Positions 13,700 to 26,310 of a DNA stretch of 64,000 bases are shown here, piece by piece. The stretch's first letter is position 1. Each line of letters opens with the position of its first letter. The translations under genes were made by a program, and so were the position numbers. The DNA comes from Ceratothoa steindachneri (taxonomy: Eukaryota > Arthropoda > Malacostraca > Isopoda > Cymothoidae), in the NCBI GenBank assembly GCA_963969495.1, contig OZ018324.1, positions 142,919,355-142,983,354 of the forward strand, in the 5' to 3' direction. The notes beneath the pieces were generated by a model that worked only from the letters and a program-made list of their open reading frames with translations, was not told the origin of the DNA and did not search any database.

Positions 13700-16260
13700 A
13701 AATTACGCCACAGGAAAATGAAAAGCTGAATCCAAGCACTTTCGAACTATATTTTCAAGTTTATATTCAAGGAATAGCATGAAAATATAGAAGACTCCCT
13801 TATATAGGGTACAAAGATACGAAGGGAACGCCCATCACATAGTACAAACCAATTGGAAAAAACAAAAACAAGACCTAAAAATACCAAGAAAAAGAACAAT
13901 AGGCAACTAATAACAGAAATATGCATCCCTAAAACGATATACACATAAAAACGTCATGGATATGAATGGAACATGGTGGGTGTAAAAAACCCACATTTTA
14001 AAGGATTATAATTAGAGCGAAAACATTTAGGGCTAAGAGTTAATCTACAGTCTGAACAGAGACGAATGGTGGGGGAGGCAATGCGAATGATATTATACTA
14101 ATAAAGAGTGACAACAGGCTGGATTTCTGTAAAATTCCTTTATCATTCCGCTGATTTCATAAAATGAAATATTGTCGTGTGTTCCTTAATTGGCATCTTA
14201 CCCAATATAAACATTTCCCCTCGTTTATTTAAACTCAACCCGGATTTAAAAAACTTTTCCTAAATGAAATACTTCATAAAAACAATATTAATGGTAGCTA
14301 TTTAAGACCCTTTCGCTTTTCTGTGGACATTGTTTTATTTTTCTAAAGTTAATGGTTGAATTCGATAAAATATAGTTATCATAAGCCGGTCTCTCATGTA
14401 GACTTAAAATATTTTTTTTAGGACAAATATAATAAACAGTACTTGTAAAGAAGACACAACAATTTAAAGTAATCCAGTTTTAGAGATGATAAATTTATAA
14501 ATTTTGGGATATTCTATGAGAGAAGGAAAGGAAATCGTATAAAACCATTGTTTTCTTTCTGCTTTTAGGGAAATTGGGAAAAGAACATAATAAAGTATGC
14601 AAACACTGAGTATATATAAATTAGTCATCAAAAAGAAAGTTTGGAGAACAGAAACAGAATTAACAAGAAACGTGGAATAAATAAAGCTTTGAGGTCAAAA
14701 TTTGGATGACCCATTTCCAGAAAGAGGAGAAGAACGAGAGTAATTACATTATAAATGGAAAGATTTATGAATTATAAAAATGATTAAATACAACAGTTCA
14801 TATTGAAAATAAGTCAAATTGAAATATTCATCAATGGATATTAATTATGTAGTAAAACTACAAATAAAATGACATATCCTTTCAGTTATTGAGCAGGATA
14901 GAGAGAGGTGTAGGTTAAGTAGGTAAGAATTGAATATATTAATTTAAGAAATACAAATAATATAAAATAACATACGGGTATGTCATTATTATGAGTGCAG
15001 GTAAAATTGGATTAAATTATTTTGGCCAGTCTAATGCTAATTAATATTTGTAACCTAATAAAATATCTGCTACAAATGATTATTGTTATAAAAACATGCA
15101 TTAGAATTCTAATAAATTATAAGGTCATCCAGGAGGGATCTTGTCTAAGAATTTTGCCTTGCTGTTCATATGACTAACTATTAAGCAAAGATATTAGACA
15201 AAATATAAAGGGCAAGGTTTTTAGCACAGGATTTTCAGCACCATTTAACAAAGGGAAAATTCAAGCGAAATAATTTTTCTCTCTAAATTTAAAGCCAAAA
15301 GCGTACAAAGATTAAGAGCTGGCAAGGAAATATTGATGAGGAAGCGATGATAAAATACGTGGCGAACAAAAAGGAAAATGGGGATGGCTAAAAGCAATTA
15401 TGTCCCGGTAGATCCAATTTAATTGCAAAATACTAAAGTCGCTACGGCTGAGAGTTTGTGCCGCCATTCCAGGTGCCACCCGTAATAGTTTACACGAGGC
15501 ATCCCATGGTGGAGTGAGGCAGAATGAGATATAAAGTTAGGTGTTGATGTATCATCCCAAAAATAGGTCTCGAGCGCTTTTCGAATTGTACGTTCTAAGT
15601 ATCCCATCTAAATGATGAAATGGATCGTTTAAAGACCGAAATTTAAATTATTAATTATTATGATTATGAAATATTACCAGAATCATTCAAAGTGATAATT
15701 TGACGAACTTCATTTGAGTTTACTCTCACTTTATTCAAAATCCTCACCGAGGCATTAAATTAGTGAGGATTCTTTCGTTTTTTTATAAAATTTTAAATGG
15801 CTCGATTAAAGGTGATTCATCATAGAAATTACATTTGAATTCAACAAATATATGTCCTTCCCTCAGTCTCATCTTGAGTTTCAGAACAAATCTGAAGAAG
15901 AGTTCAACATTTTCCTAAGCAGAATTACACAAACTTTTTCGATCCACACTTGAATTTTATAGAATATGTGCTAAAGCATGGCCATATTTGGATGTTATTT
16001 TGTTCACGTTTATTTAACATTTAAAAAGATCGTACTCTCTCTGTACATAAGTGCTGATACCCGCACGTTTCTGATAAATAAATTTATTCCCTTAATGTAT
16101 GAATGAAACGAGTGAAGACAATGAGATTGTTAACTGCAGTCTTATTGAATGATCTCATTTATATGAGAAATCAGTTAGGATATTAGGAATGACCTAGCAG
16201 ACCTGATCTTCGAGAAGCTGGGATGAAATTTTACTGATCGCTACATATAAAGAGGATAAG
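13700..16260. other. AT-rich stretch with no supported gene
   Basis: I see no frame with a recognisable domain. The longest open frames (13747-13944, 15419-15607, minus strand) are low-complexity or featureless. No RNA gene or repeat with a second copy in the window was noticed. Confidence 0.6.
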
Positions 16261-16267
16261 GAATAAC

Positions 16268-16584
16268 TAATTGAATTTATTATTGTATATTATAATATTC
16301 GAAGTATTTCTGTGGTTAATGGTTAGTTTTTGTGTGTTAAATTGTTAAATTTAAAATATAAGTTTATTTTGGGAATTATTGTGCGTTTCTCTATATCCTT
16401 ACGTGTTACTAACGGCTCTCTTCTTTAAAATAACAATATTAGCACTCTTAGCACTCTTAGAACAAAACGGGGGTGGGCATTCTACGACACCCATACTCAT
16501 TCAAAGTACAATCTATAAGCAATTCAGTACTTTGCACCTTTTACACGTTTATGTGAATTTATGCATCCTCTTGTAGCAATAATC
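16268..16584. repeat. ~314-bp dispersed repeat, copy 2
   Basis: Same sequence and orientation as 11888-12204 with a few percent substitutions, for example GGGGGTGGGC for GTGGGCGGGC near 16470. The flanks differ from copy 1 on both sides, so this is an independent copy. No clear target-site duplication flanks it. Confidence 0.75.
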
Positions 16585-16711
16585 GGAAGAATATATTTGC
16601 ACCAGAGTTACAGGTTTTTTCTTTAGGATTACGTGTGTTATAGATAGATAACGTGAAACATCCTTAAAGATTTACTTTTCTAGCACGTGTCATTAAAATA
16701 TCTTTTCCATT

Positions 16712-17330
16712 TTGTGCAGGTTTGCCTTGATGAAAGTGAAAGGAATTAAAATAACTAATCTCCTACGCTCCGGCCACGGCAAATCTAAAATCGCCAAGAG
16801 GCTCAATGCTAGTAATTTGACCTTCAACAGAGACGCGCAGAGATCAAAAACGGAAAAGATCTCAAATATCAACCTCATTCAGGTAGACCTCATGTTGTCG
16901 AAAGTGCTCTGAGGCTCAAAGTAACTGCGCTTACGAAGAAGAACATCTCGATGGACACAATGTCAAGGGCTCTCAAGGAGGGGGATGGCAAGAGATTGAG
17001 GTGCCCGAAAAGTCTCCTGCTCATCGACCGTATGTAAGAACAAGGTTGGGAGCTCTTTCGTCGCCTACTCACCGACTTGATGAGTATGGTAATCAACTTC
17101 TCATTTTTTCTGCTGAAAAAATAAAAATATTAACGGTTGATTCCCTCATCAACAAGCAGAATAACAGCCTTATAAACTTTGGCCCGGACGTCTCCTAGGT
17201 CCCATACGTGTCAAAGACAAGGATTCAGCCTCCCTGATGTTGCTCGGGTCGTGGCTTCAAATGGTTTTGATTTATTTGTTAAATACATTGCGTTTAAAAA
17301 ATTGAAACCAAGTAGCTATAATCAATACAT
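16712..17330 (+). pseudogene. mariner-type transposase pseudogene
   Basis: KGIKITNLLRSGHGKSKIAK at 16740-16800 is a typical transposase HTH. In shifted frames follow SRWTQCQGLSR / MDTMSRALKEGDGKRLRCPK-like sequence (16950-17020), then at 17100-17320 FSAEKIKILTVDSLINKQNN (first catalytic Asp context, EKIFTVD-like), GPDVS-VPYVSKT and SASLMLLGSW-MASNGF-like sequence. The order matches arthropod mariner-like transposases up to the middle of the catalytic domain; the HDGAP and PDLAP motifs are absent. Stops and frameshifts are frequent. Confidence 0.7.
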
Positions 17331-18555
17331 AGATATGATCTACTACCAGTCTTTCCTCTCATTTTGTGCTTCTGTGCCATTTCTTTTATATCCTAATTTC
17401 AGGAGTTCCGAACTGCTTATTTACTGAAAGAGTAACTTTTGATAGTTTTTCTATCTTTAATTTATTTTTTTTCATTTTAAGCAAATATGTTTTACGATAT
17501 CGCAGGAAAAGAACGGTAGTTTATCTCTTTGTTATATTGAACAGAAATCTCTTTGGTTTCCATTTTCGGATTCTCTATATGTACATACACGCAACAACCG
17601 TTGTAAACTCCTTTGAAGATTTACGTGTTCAATATTGAATATATATTTGCATTATTCATTTTATATTGGAAGGTAGAGGCTTAATAGCGATGTTGCATGA
17701 GTGCAACATCTTGATATCTATTAACTTATCTCTAGTTGTTAGGAAACGATTCAGGTATGTAATAAATGTACACCTTTCGTAATCTTAACTTCATTACAGT
17801 ATTAGATTATATATTATCCAAATTGCTGTACTTATAGTGTGATTAACTCGCAAATCCGATTTCCTTGATTCATTATTGCACCTGAATATATGTGACAGGT
17901 GTTGGGTACAACTTGCTGCTGGATTTCGTTCTTATTATTTTTGCGGTGATACCGTGTGAATACAGGGCTAATTATGCTCATGAGGTCCTAGGGGGTGCTT
18001 CTTAATTTTTTGAATAATAATTTATTGTAGGCTTTTTAATTTCCTCTTAGATTTTGAAATGTATATTTAGACTTTTTATGTTTGTTAATCATTTCTGAAT
18101 AATTTTGTTAATTAAAATAATGGATAAATTTAGAAGTCAATTAATGTACTAACATCTTTTTTTCTGCCTCAAGTCCAATTTAAGTTTTGAAAAAAGAGAA
18201 TAGTCAGTGTAGGTTAGATTTTAGCTGTAAGAGGATGGTTTAGTTATCTATGGGTTCAATCAAGAATAACTCTCTTAGCAATTAAGAAGTGTGAACTATG
18301 TATGGCTTTACAGTGGGTAGGCGCCACTTGCTGATTATACTTTCTTAGTCTTTGTTTCAGTGTTGGTGGTATGAATTTACACACTAAGCTGGTATAATGT
18401 TCTCTAGTTACAATTGATTTTGATTCCCCTAATTTCATCATCAAAATAGCTTTATAGTCTCCCACCCCTCTACTTTTTTAATTACCATCAGTTTTCTGGC
18501 CGAAGATGTGACACTGTCAAGGGGCTAGTATTATGCAGGAGACCATACCTGAACA
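17331..18555. other. AT-rich stretch with no supported gene
   Basis: Short open frames (17366-17638 plus, 18256-18465 minus) show no family resemblance I can defend. No repeats noticed. Confidence 0.55.
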
Positions 18556-18559
18556 AGGG

Positions 18560-19480
18560 AATTTCATCTATTGACTTTGGGATAGGTGATCACAGTATTT
18601 CACAATGATTTCTTCTTCGGTTACAAGTTAATACATACTATTCATTATCTTGCGTTGAAAGGTTCTAAATCTCACTACAACAGTAAATTCTGGACACTTT
18701 CTACACCGAAGAAAAATGTTTGTAACCAATTTTTGCATTCACCCTAATTAATCAGGGAAAAATGATCATGTAACTTTTTCAGAAGCAACAACACTTGTTT
18801 CCCTATTTTTCTAGATTAACACGGCGAGGTTTAGTCTATTCTACATTTTCGGCGTTTCCTTACGCTTGGTTTATGTTTTTGAAAAATCACAATTACTCTT
18901 ATCAAATATAGCGACCTAAATTATAGAGAAAAGACCAAATGAGTTCTTACAATCGGTTTATCTTAGGGAAGAATTAGATCTCGCGATTTAAAGGTAATAT
19001 GTCTGGCTATGTATCCTAGAACCCTAATTGAATCAGCCCTTTATCACACCATCTTCCTCATTATCCAATAATAAATTTAACCTTAGTCATAGTTTCGTGT
19101 CACCCCAAAATTTTGAATTTTACGTTCAAAATTAGGGACAAGAGTTTTTATTTATATATATTAAAAAAATAAAGGTTCAAGAACATATCCCTGAGGAACG
19201 CTGCTTGTGACTGATACCTTTAATGAGCTATTTCCATTTTCAATAACTCTCTAATTATGCTTTTCGAAACAGACCTCAATCCGTGCGTTTATAGGTTTAT
19301 TAAACTTTTTATATGTTGCACGATATTAAAGCCTAACAAAAATTAAGATTATCAACATCTACAGCTCTATTTTGTTCAAAAAAAGTTTCATTCCCTTTCA
19401 TTGTTTCTATTACTCGCACTAAGCTATATGCCAGTATGACCTTGTTTTTTTGCTTTGATTAAGCTCCCTAAAAAACTAGG
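18560..19480 (-). pseudogene. CR1-like non-LTR reverse transcriptase remnant
   Basis: On the minus strand, scattered over three frames, the order matches the C-terminal half of a CR1/L2-type ORF2: VDVDNLNFCXALISCNI (motif A region, DFxKAFD-like, about 19390), RVIENGNSSLKVSVTSSVPQ (motif B, normally GVPQGSVLGPLLF, about 19220), DTKLWLR-like (motif C region), then IVRTHLVF and a WSPY-like region near 18950. It is strongly decayed. The region is homologous, at roughly 70-75% by eye, to 54748-55350 in the same orientation. Confidence 0.65.
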
Positions 19481-20880
19481 GTATTTATTGCTCTTCGTAA
19501 ATTTGGAGAAGTTTGAATGCAAAATCTTTACTCTGGGGAGGGATGGGAAGAAAAGATATTGTATTTAGTAATTTATTTCAATAAATAATTAATTTAACGA
19601 TACTAATTATATAGGCGAAATAATACCGTAATACATAAACGATCGATTCATTAACTTCAATGAGAACTGATAATGAGAATTGAATTTATTTTAGTGCTTT
19701 GAATTTTTTCTCTTTAATTTAGTCACTTGGAAAAATTAATTATACAGCAATTTATAATTAAAGGTAATGATACAAAAAACGTGAATTAAATGGTCTATTA
19801 CTTAGTTAAGGTTTTATGAAAACTTGTGCAGAAAACTTGCAGATCAATGAGCAGTGGAGAAACGAGGACTTCGAAATGGAGTAACTCGATGAATAGGAAT
19901 AGAGTGAATAGCATTAAAATTTGGCTTTAAATTGCAGCAAAGATATAATAGCATGGAACGTAACAATCAATATACCAGAAAGAGTTGGAGAATACTCAGT
20001 AAGACCTCTGACTTGAATCGTCTGATTGATCTGGACTGCTTCTGGGAAAGCTGTTCATCTACTTCCCAGGAGAATGAGAGTATTGTTCGTCCACTTTCGG
20101 GAAAAAAATTTCGTTCTCAGAGAAGTTCTTTCAGGCAGAAAGAGAAAAAGAGATAACAAAGCAAATATCTGGCGAAGAACATTGTAAGGATCAACACTCT
20201 CTCTCAAAATCTGAGAGGCAAAGAGAAGAAGCTTGGCTGTTTGCCTGGGTCGCACGGAAAGACACATGGGAGTGTGTGTAATTTGTAGGAAACAACTTTC
20301 AGTTTTCTCTATGATTTGTTTGATTAACAAGCTAGCTAGATTTGACTAACTTGAATTCTGTTAAAATGGAAGAAAATGCGAATAATGAATTTATCGTAGA
20401 GTTGTGGTAAAAAATATGTGAATCATCACTTCTTTAAGAAAAGTTTTTCGGAACATTGCACTAAAGTATCAATGAACCGTTTCTTATCCATCAGCAAAAC
20501 TTCACTAAAAATTCGATGTTAGTCTTTGCTTCTATTTTTATAGAAGTTATGTTGGCTTGATGGTGCTTTTTTCTAATTCAGTTTATTTCTTGATAATAAT
20601 TCAAATCACTTCTTCTTTGTAGCGTAAACTTTTAAATATTCCAGCCAAATATATCTTTCTCATATCAGAAATGATTAAAATTCTGCCTTTATTAGCCTTT
20701 ATATATTCATCCCTTTTGCACCGCTACTGTCCTGAAAAAATCTAGGCAATAATAAATAAAAACAGTAAGCTTCAAGTATTTTCTAATATAAAACACACTA
20801 AATCGAAATATATTCTCATAAATTTAGTTTTAGATCAAGTAAATATTTCTATTTAAACTTGGTTGGATAAAAAGAATATT
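19481..20880. other. AT-rich stretch with no supported gene
   Basis: Overlapping open frames at 19932-20156 (plus) and 20055-20330 (minus) have no recognisable domain. Nothing else noted. Confidence 0.55.
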
Positions 20881-20884
20881 AATG

Positions 20885-21730
20885 CTAATGTAATGAATGA
20901 TTATGGGACCGCTGATACCAATAAAATTATAGTCTATGAATGGATAAAACGCTTTTCAATTAAAAGAGAAGATGTCAAACATTGCAACTGATATGGCAAA
21001 ACCCTTCATCCTATATTACCAAAAGTAAGGTCGATGCTTTTGAAGTTCATGTGGACAAAGATCGTCGGCACTCTATGGTATCAGTTCTTAAGTATCGCCT
21101 TAACCCTAACAACGATTCTACCCCATGAATCGTAACTATTCATGATCTCACATTTTAACCACATGGTAGTCTAACCTTGCAGAACCTTTGTAGGCAATGT
21201 TTATTGCTAAGGAAACGTAATAATACAATATAATCCTGAATATAAATAACTACAGAAAACAATAGATACATAGAGGTTAGAGTGAGTTCATTAAATCAAC
21301 TTTAGAAAGGTCGAGAACCGATAATATGCCACTCTTTGGTGCATGCAAATAATATACGTTCGTTAAACCTCAGTAAAGCTCAGATAACAAATAATGAAAC
21401 TTATTCTAAAGTGTTTTAAAAAATATAAATTAAATTATAAAATAAAAGGGAGAAGAATCTTCATGCCATTTTTATTTAGCATCATGACATTGCTCCAACT
21501 CTTTCGCTAAATTCTGGGAGGATAAAACTGCAGAAATTTTTCTAGGAATTGATATCTGATCCACCAACAGCACTAATTTAGTCCCTCCAGTCTTTTACTT
21601 CTTCCCGTATTTAATGGAAAACATCAAAGGGATTACAAAAGAATGATGAAAACATGTTCAAATTCAATAAACTTAAATTTATATACGAAAGAGTTAATGT
21701 CTTCAGATATAAATCAATAGATACCGGTCA
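20885..21730 (+). pseudogene. mariner-family transposase pseudogene
   Basis: DTNKIIVYEWIKRFSIKRED at 20915-20980 is the second HTH of mauritiana-type mariner transposases (family pattern VYEWHKRFKEGRED). EVHVDKDRRHSMVSVLKYRL (21040-21100, shifted frame) fits the following linker. After a decayed middle, HHDIAPTLS at about 21483 corresponds to the HDNAPAH motif around the second catalytic Asp, and STNLVPPVFYFFPYLMENIK (21565-21625) to the YSPDLAPCDFFLFPKLK block, with both Asp positions altered. Many stops; inactive. Confidence 0.7.
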
Positions 21731-22890
21731 TAAGTATTTAAAGTCTCACTTTATATATTCATCACAGACCGATATCTTCCTATAGAAGGTATTAATAAAA
21801 TTGATTTTTTAAAAAGTGTTATTTAAGGAAAGTCGAAGTGTGAGGAGGGCAATGCGACTACAGTATGTTACCAACAGGGCAAGGGCAGGGGTACTATCGA
21901 CATAAAAGATACCTACTTCTACTGCACCTAACGTCATTTCAGAATAAAGACACTTTCCCTTTTGCTATTGTCATATAAATCACACTTAGCCCTTCTCCCA
22001 TCTACCGTCTCCTTTCATCAATTTATAGCCAATTTTGTTCTTGTTCTGTTGAGTTTAATATACCCTGAAAACAGGGATAAATTTCATGGTTCCAGGGGAG
22101 GATTCATGGCTCGTTTGATGGGCTTGAAAGTATGATTAAACGGTAGAAGTTTTTTATTTAATTCACTAAATTTGGGGAGATTTATTTCGCTATTTTTTTC
22201 TTAGGACAATTTATTTGCACTTTTCATATTTTTATCTTTTAAAGAGAGTTAGATAAAATAGCGTAGTCCGACGTGTGAGCGTATAGAATTTAGTCACATA
22301 TGCTGAAAAGAGTGGATGTAATAAAGGACTGTAAGTTCTGTACCCCTTTAATTTTTTTTTCTCTCTCTTCTGTCCCCATATGCTTACCAACCGACCAAAA
22401 CAGGAAGTACACGCTACACCATTGCTCTGAATCCACACACTGAACAGAACGTCCAAACGTCTAAATTTTCCGTTTTACTCCGCACACCTCTCCTACACCA
22501 CTAAGCAATGTATGTATATGCTCTTCCCTAGACGCAAATTTGATTCCAACTATATCCTATTAATTCACTTTTCTATGGTTTCTTTAACAAATTTTATTTG
22601 AATATTAGTATATTTATTTGTTACAGCTCCTATGGAACTTAAACATAACAGTCATTTCCAAAACTAGGAAACCAAATTACACAAATAGATTTTTGTATAA
22701 GTACTGGTTTAATTTTCCTAAATATTGCACGGAATACACATTGAAATTTACCCACTGACATAGTTTAAGCTTCATATCATAGGTCAATGAATAAAAAAGG
22801 TTATGAATAAAATAAATTTTAATAGAAGAACGGATACCTCTAAAAGTCGAAAAACATAACTAGAAATTTCAAAATAGTACCCTCTGTTTG
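21731..22890. other. AT-rich stretch with no supported gene
   Basis: One minus-strand open frame (22232-22456) lacks any known domain. No repeat or RNA gene seen. Confidence 0.55.
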
Positions 22891-22894
22891 GGGC

Positions 22895-23730
22895 TTCTAC
22901 AGAGCTAGAAACACCGCCGTTTGAACGCCTATTCGGAAGCTTCTACATGTTATCCTTACCCCGAGCACTCCACTGGTAGACCGGCGGACCAAAGGGTTCA
23001 TACCCACCATCGGCTAAAACCATGGCTCCTCCCCCCTCTCCGCCAGCGTGACTGTTTCTGGAAAGGGAAAACGGCCGCGTGTCTCTAGCGATTGGTTTGG
23101 CTCACCTGAAGCAAGTACCCTGAAGATGGTCGTGCAATCGTCTTTCTGGCTTCCTTAAGCTGCCCCCAGAAAGAAAGATAAGACAAAAGGAGCTTAGAAT
23201 TCTACCGCCTCACCGAAGCATTCGGTGTCTGACTCGGAGACGGTGGATCTTCCACCGTTTCTAAGCTGCCCTACCTGCCGATGTTTTTGAGGTGTAGGGA
23301 GAAAAAGAATCAAATAACCAGACCAACCTTCCACGATAAGTCTCGACCGGTTACAGGCTTACCGGGGCTGAATATGTATAGGGATATCTTGGCCACTAAA
23401 GTCTTGTACTAGTTGAGAAATATAACAAGGAAGGCAGACTTAAGTTTTTCAGCAGGGCGGCGAAACGGCCACAGTGCCAAGGCCGTTCAGGTGTGGTTGT
23501 GGTCTAACATGAAGCTTCTAGTCGAAGGAAATTAGGCTGTTGCAGGGGTAGACCTCAATCTCATAGACTGGAGCGTTTGAGAATATGATGAGGCCAAGGT
23601 TTTCAATGTTCGCCACTGCAACTTCGAAAATACGAAGTACTGCGTCAAATGCGTGTAGCACAAGTAAGGACGTTGTCCCAAAGTTTGCGCCGCTTTTGGG
23701 TTTCACCTAGAGCGAGTGGTCGCCGGTGAG
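22895..23730 (+). mobile_element. Jockey/I-type non-LTR retrotransposon, copy 4 (ORF1 fragment, diverged)
   Basis: GC-rich island on the plus strand. 22960-23350 aligns with the minus strand of copy 1 (6590-6960) and copy 2: shared GGGTTCATACCCA, AAAACGGCC, CCCTGAAGATGGTCG and GGAGACGGTGG. In protein terms GKRPRVS...STLKMVVQSSFWLP...SDSETV equals the C-terminal tail of ORF1. Beyond 23350 the sequence keeps high GC but no longer matches the other copies; RHCNFENTKYCVKCV near 23610 has a zinc-knuckle look without identification. More diverged than copies 1 to 3, so probably an older or different subfamily. Confidence 0.6.
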
Positions 23731-24267
23731 TAGGGCCACATTGATTAATATTACAATTTAAAATGATATTATATCTTAAAACAATAATAACGAGCATAAC
23801 TATATGAAAACTCTCATTGTATCCTTTGTTGCGATCGTCATAACGAGTGTAATAGGATTTTTGCATTACCTGGTATCATCGCACTGAGTCATTTTGTGCT
23901 ATTTAAATTTCTGTTTGATTAGAATGGTATTCTTTCCTATTGCATTGTAAGCTCAAGTTAAGCAATAATAATCCCGCACTGCATGCTAGAATTCTTAGCG
24001 AAACCAGCTTCATGACATAAATTATACAGAATAAGGTTTTAGATGTTATGTGACAAAATTCATAGATGACCAGATCCACTGGAATTGAACTGGACGCAAA
24101 GATTACACTACAATTCCTCTTGGAACATTTAATTCATGTATGTAAGACTACCTCAGTTCGGTTGAAAATGTGGAACTGCATAATTCTAGTGGGCTGGTGT
24201 GTTACATGATTCACTTCGTCAAGGATGCCAACGGAGAAGCAAAAATATTGGATGTACTCTGCTAAGG

Positions 24268-24939
24268 TTATTGCGATATACGGAAGATCTGCGACATCAC
24301 ATATTTTGGCAAGCAGAAGTGGGTTCAGAACCATTGTGTTGCGTGTGGAATAGTTCCCTGAACATTTGTTTCGAGCAATGTAAGGATCCTGGAACTATAA
24401 GGAATGTGTATTCATGTGGGATGAGATAATAGAGTAAATTAGAAAGAAATTATTGCTCCACCTATTATGTCCATTTGTGCGCTTGAATAGACAACCAAAC
24501 GAGATTTTCTCAGAAATATGTGACTTTCGCGGTAACTTCATCTTATTAAGTAAATGGTTCCCTATGGTCTTCATTTTTGTAAAAGTTATTTGGAAAAATC
24601 TAATTATTGCGATATACGGAAGATCTGCGACATCACATATTTTGGCAAGCAGAAGTGGGTTCAGAACCATTGTGTTGCGTGTGGAATAGTTCCCTGAACA
24701 TTTGTTTCGAGCAATGTAAGGATCCTGGAACTATAAGGAATGTGTATTCATGTGGGATGAGATAATAGAGTAAATTAGAAAGAAATTATTGCTCCACCTA
24801 TTATGTCCATTTGTGCGCTTGAATAGACAACCAAACGAGACTTTCTCAGAAATATGTGACTTTCGCGGTAACTTCATCTTATTAAGTAAATGGTTCCCTA
24901 TGGTCTTCATTTTTGTAAAAGTTATTTGGAAAAATCTAA
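24268..24939. repeat. 336-bp tandem duplication, nearly perfect
   Basis: 24268-24603 and 24604-24939 are identical apart from one visible substitution (AAACGAGATTTTC versus AAACGAGACTTTC). No recognisable coding domain lies in the unit. The near-identity indicates a very recent duplication or an assembly artefact at a single-copy locus. Confidence 0.95.
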
Positions 24940-25870
24940 TTTTATTGGCTTCGTAAAATTTCCAAGTACTTCAAGTATTTAAATTAATGTAAATTTAATA
25001 TCTTTAATCAGAAACAAAATCCACAAGCCTTTTTACCCTTACTTGACCAGAGAAGTAATAACTGTTTGTCAATTCGGTTTGGGATTATTATTTTTTGTTT
25101 TAGCGTTTAAATCTTTGTCGAGAAAACTATCTGACTCTTAGTAGTACATAAACATTACGACTGAACATTATTTTGTGTAGCTATTGTTGTTACCATGAAT
25201 TTTCTTTTGCTGCAAGGGGTTAACTTACATTAGTGTAGGAGCGGAGTTAATGAAGGAGCATTTAACAATATTTCTTTTAATATACTCCCCTGAGTGATAA
25301 ATATGTACATATAATTATCAGAATTCAATTGATATGATTACCATATTCAGATATGTGAACAAAGAAAGCACTATTGCCTTTCACTTCTTCTAATAATAGA
25401 CTCCTGTTCGGACAAATGAACATTTAGTAATTTTCCACTTTGCCCAAAGTATCCCTTATGGCAAACTGCACAGTCGAGAGAATAACCTCCTATATTCTTG
25501 GTATTATTGTAAATCAATACATCAATTTTATATTTCTTTAACCCCCTTTGGTGGAGTTTATAAGCACCAGTAGTAATAAATTCTAACCTTTCCAGCCGCT
25601 TTAGTCTTTAATTCGTTTTTTCTCTTTATTTCTTACCTTTCTATCTCATTTACTTGATAAGAAAAATATAACATCATATTTGATCAAATTCTTGCAATAA
25701 TAATGAGGGAAATGAATACTTTAGAAGAATAACTATTTATATAAGTCTAATATGTTTCTTTGTGTGTTAGGGATCCGCCTTAGCTCTCCCTTAGCTCCTA
25801 CCTACATAACTCCGCCTTTATTAATGTCGGGAAAAACTGACACCATAACAAACGATTATTTTATGAAGCT
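24940..25870. other. AT-rich stretch with no supported gene
   Basis: No coding domain seen. 25537-25560 (TTTAACCCCCTTTGGTGGAG...) recurs with one mismatch at 28388-28411. Confidence 0.55.
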
Positions 25871-25873
25871 GCC

Positions 25874-26310
25874 GATACGGAGTCAAGAATAGATGTAGAT
25901 GGTAGACATCAAATGTTGCCAAAGCAAATAAACTAATCTACTAAATTTATACCATAACAATGAACGTCATTTAGAAATGGTACGATTAATAAGTAATCAG
26001 ATGAAACAAATGGACAAGTACCTTACCAAAATTAAAACCATTAAAAAAAGAGAGATGAGCCCAAAACGCTTCTCTGCACTAAACCAGCTTCAACCTCATA
26101 CCATTTTCAGTTTAAAGACATTTCTCACAAGGTGCTCAATTGACATATGGAAAACCATTTTCCCCATATACAACATGAACTAAAAACAATTCTTCGAGTG
26201 TAGGTCGACCATACGATGGCTAGAACCAGGTATCTATGTGCTTATGATACCTTTATTTGCTTTGGCAACATTTGATGTCTACCATCTACATCTGTTCTCG
26301 ACTCCGTATC
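25874..26310. repeat. 437-bp inverted-repeat element (possible MITE)
   Basis: 25874-25932 (GATACGGAGTC...GCAAATAAA) matches the reverse complement of 26252-26310 with very few differences over 59 bp. The ~320-bp interior is unique and contains a short open frame (25977-26183) without recognisable domain. No clear target-site duplication was identified. Confidence 0.65.

Noticed and set aside
11888..16584. LTR retrotransposon bounded by the two 314-bp repeats
   Set aside because: No primer-binding site, no gag or pol between the repeats, and the outer flanks carry no target-site duplication.
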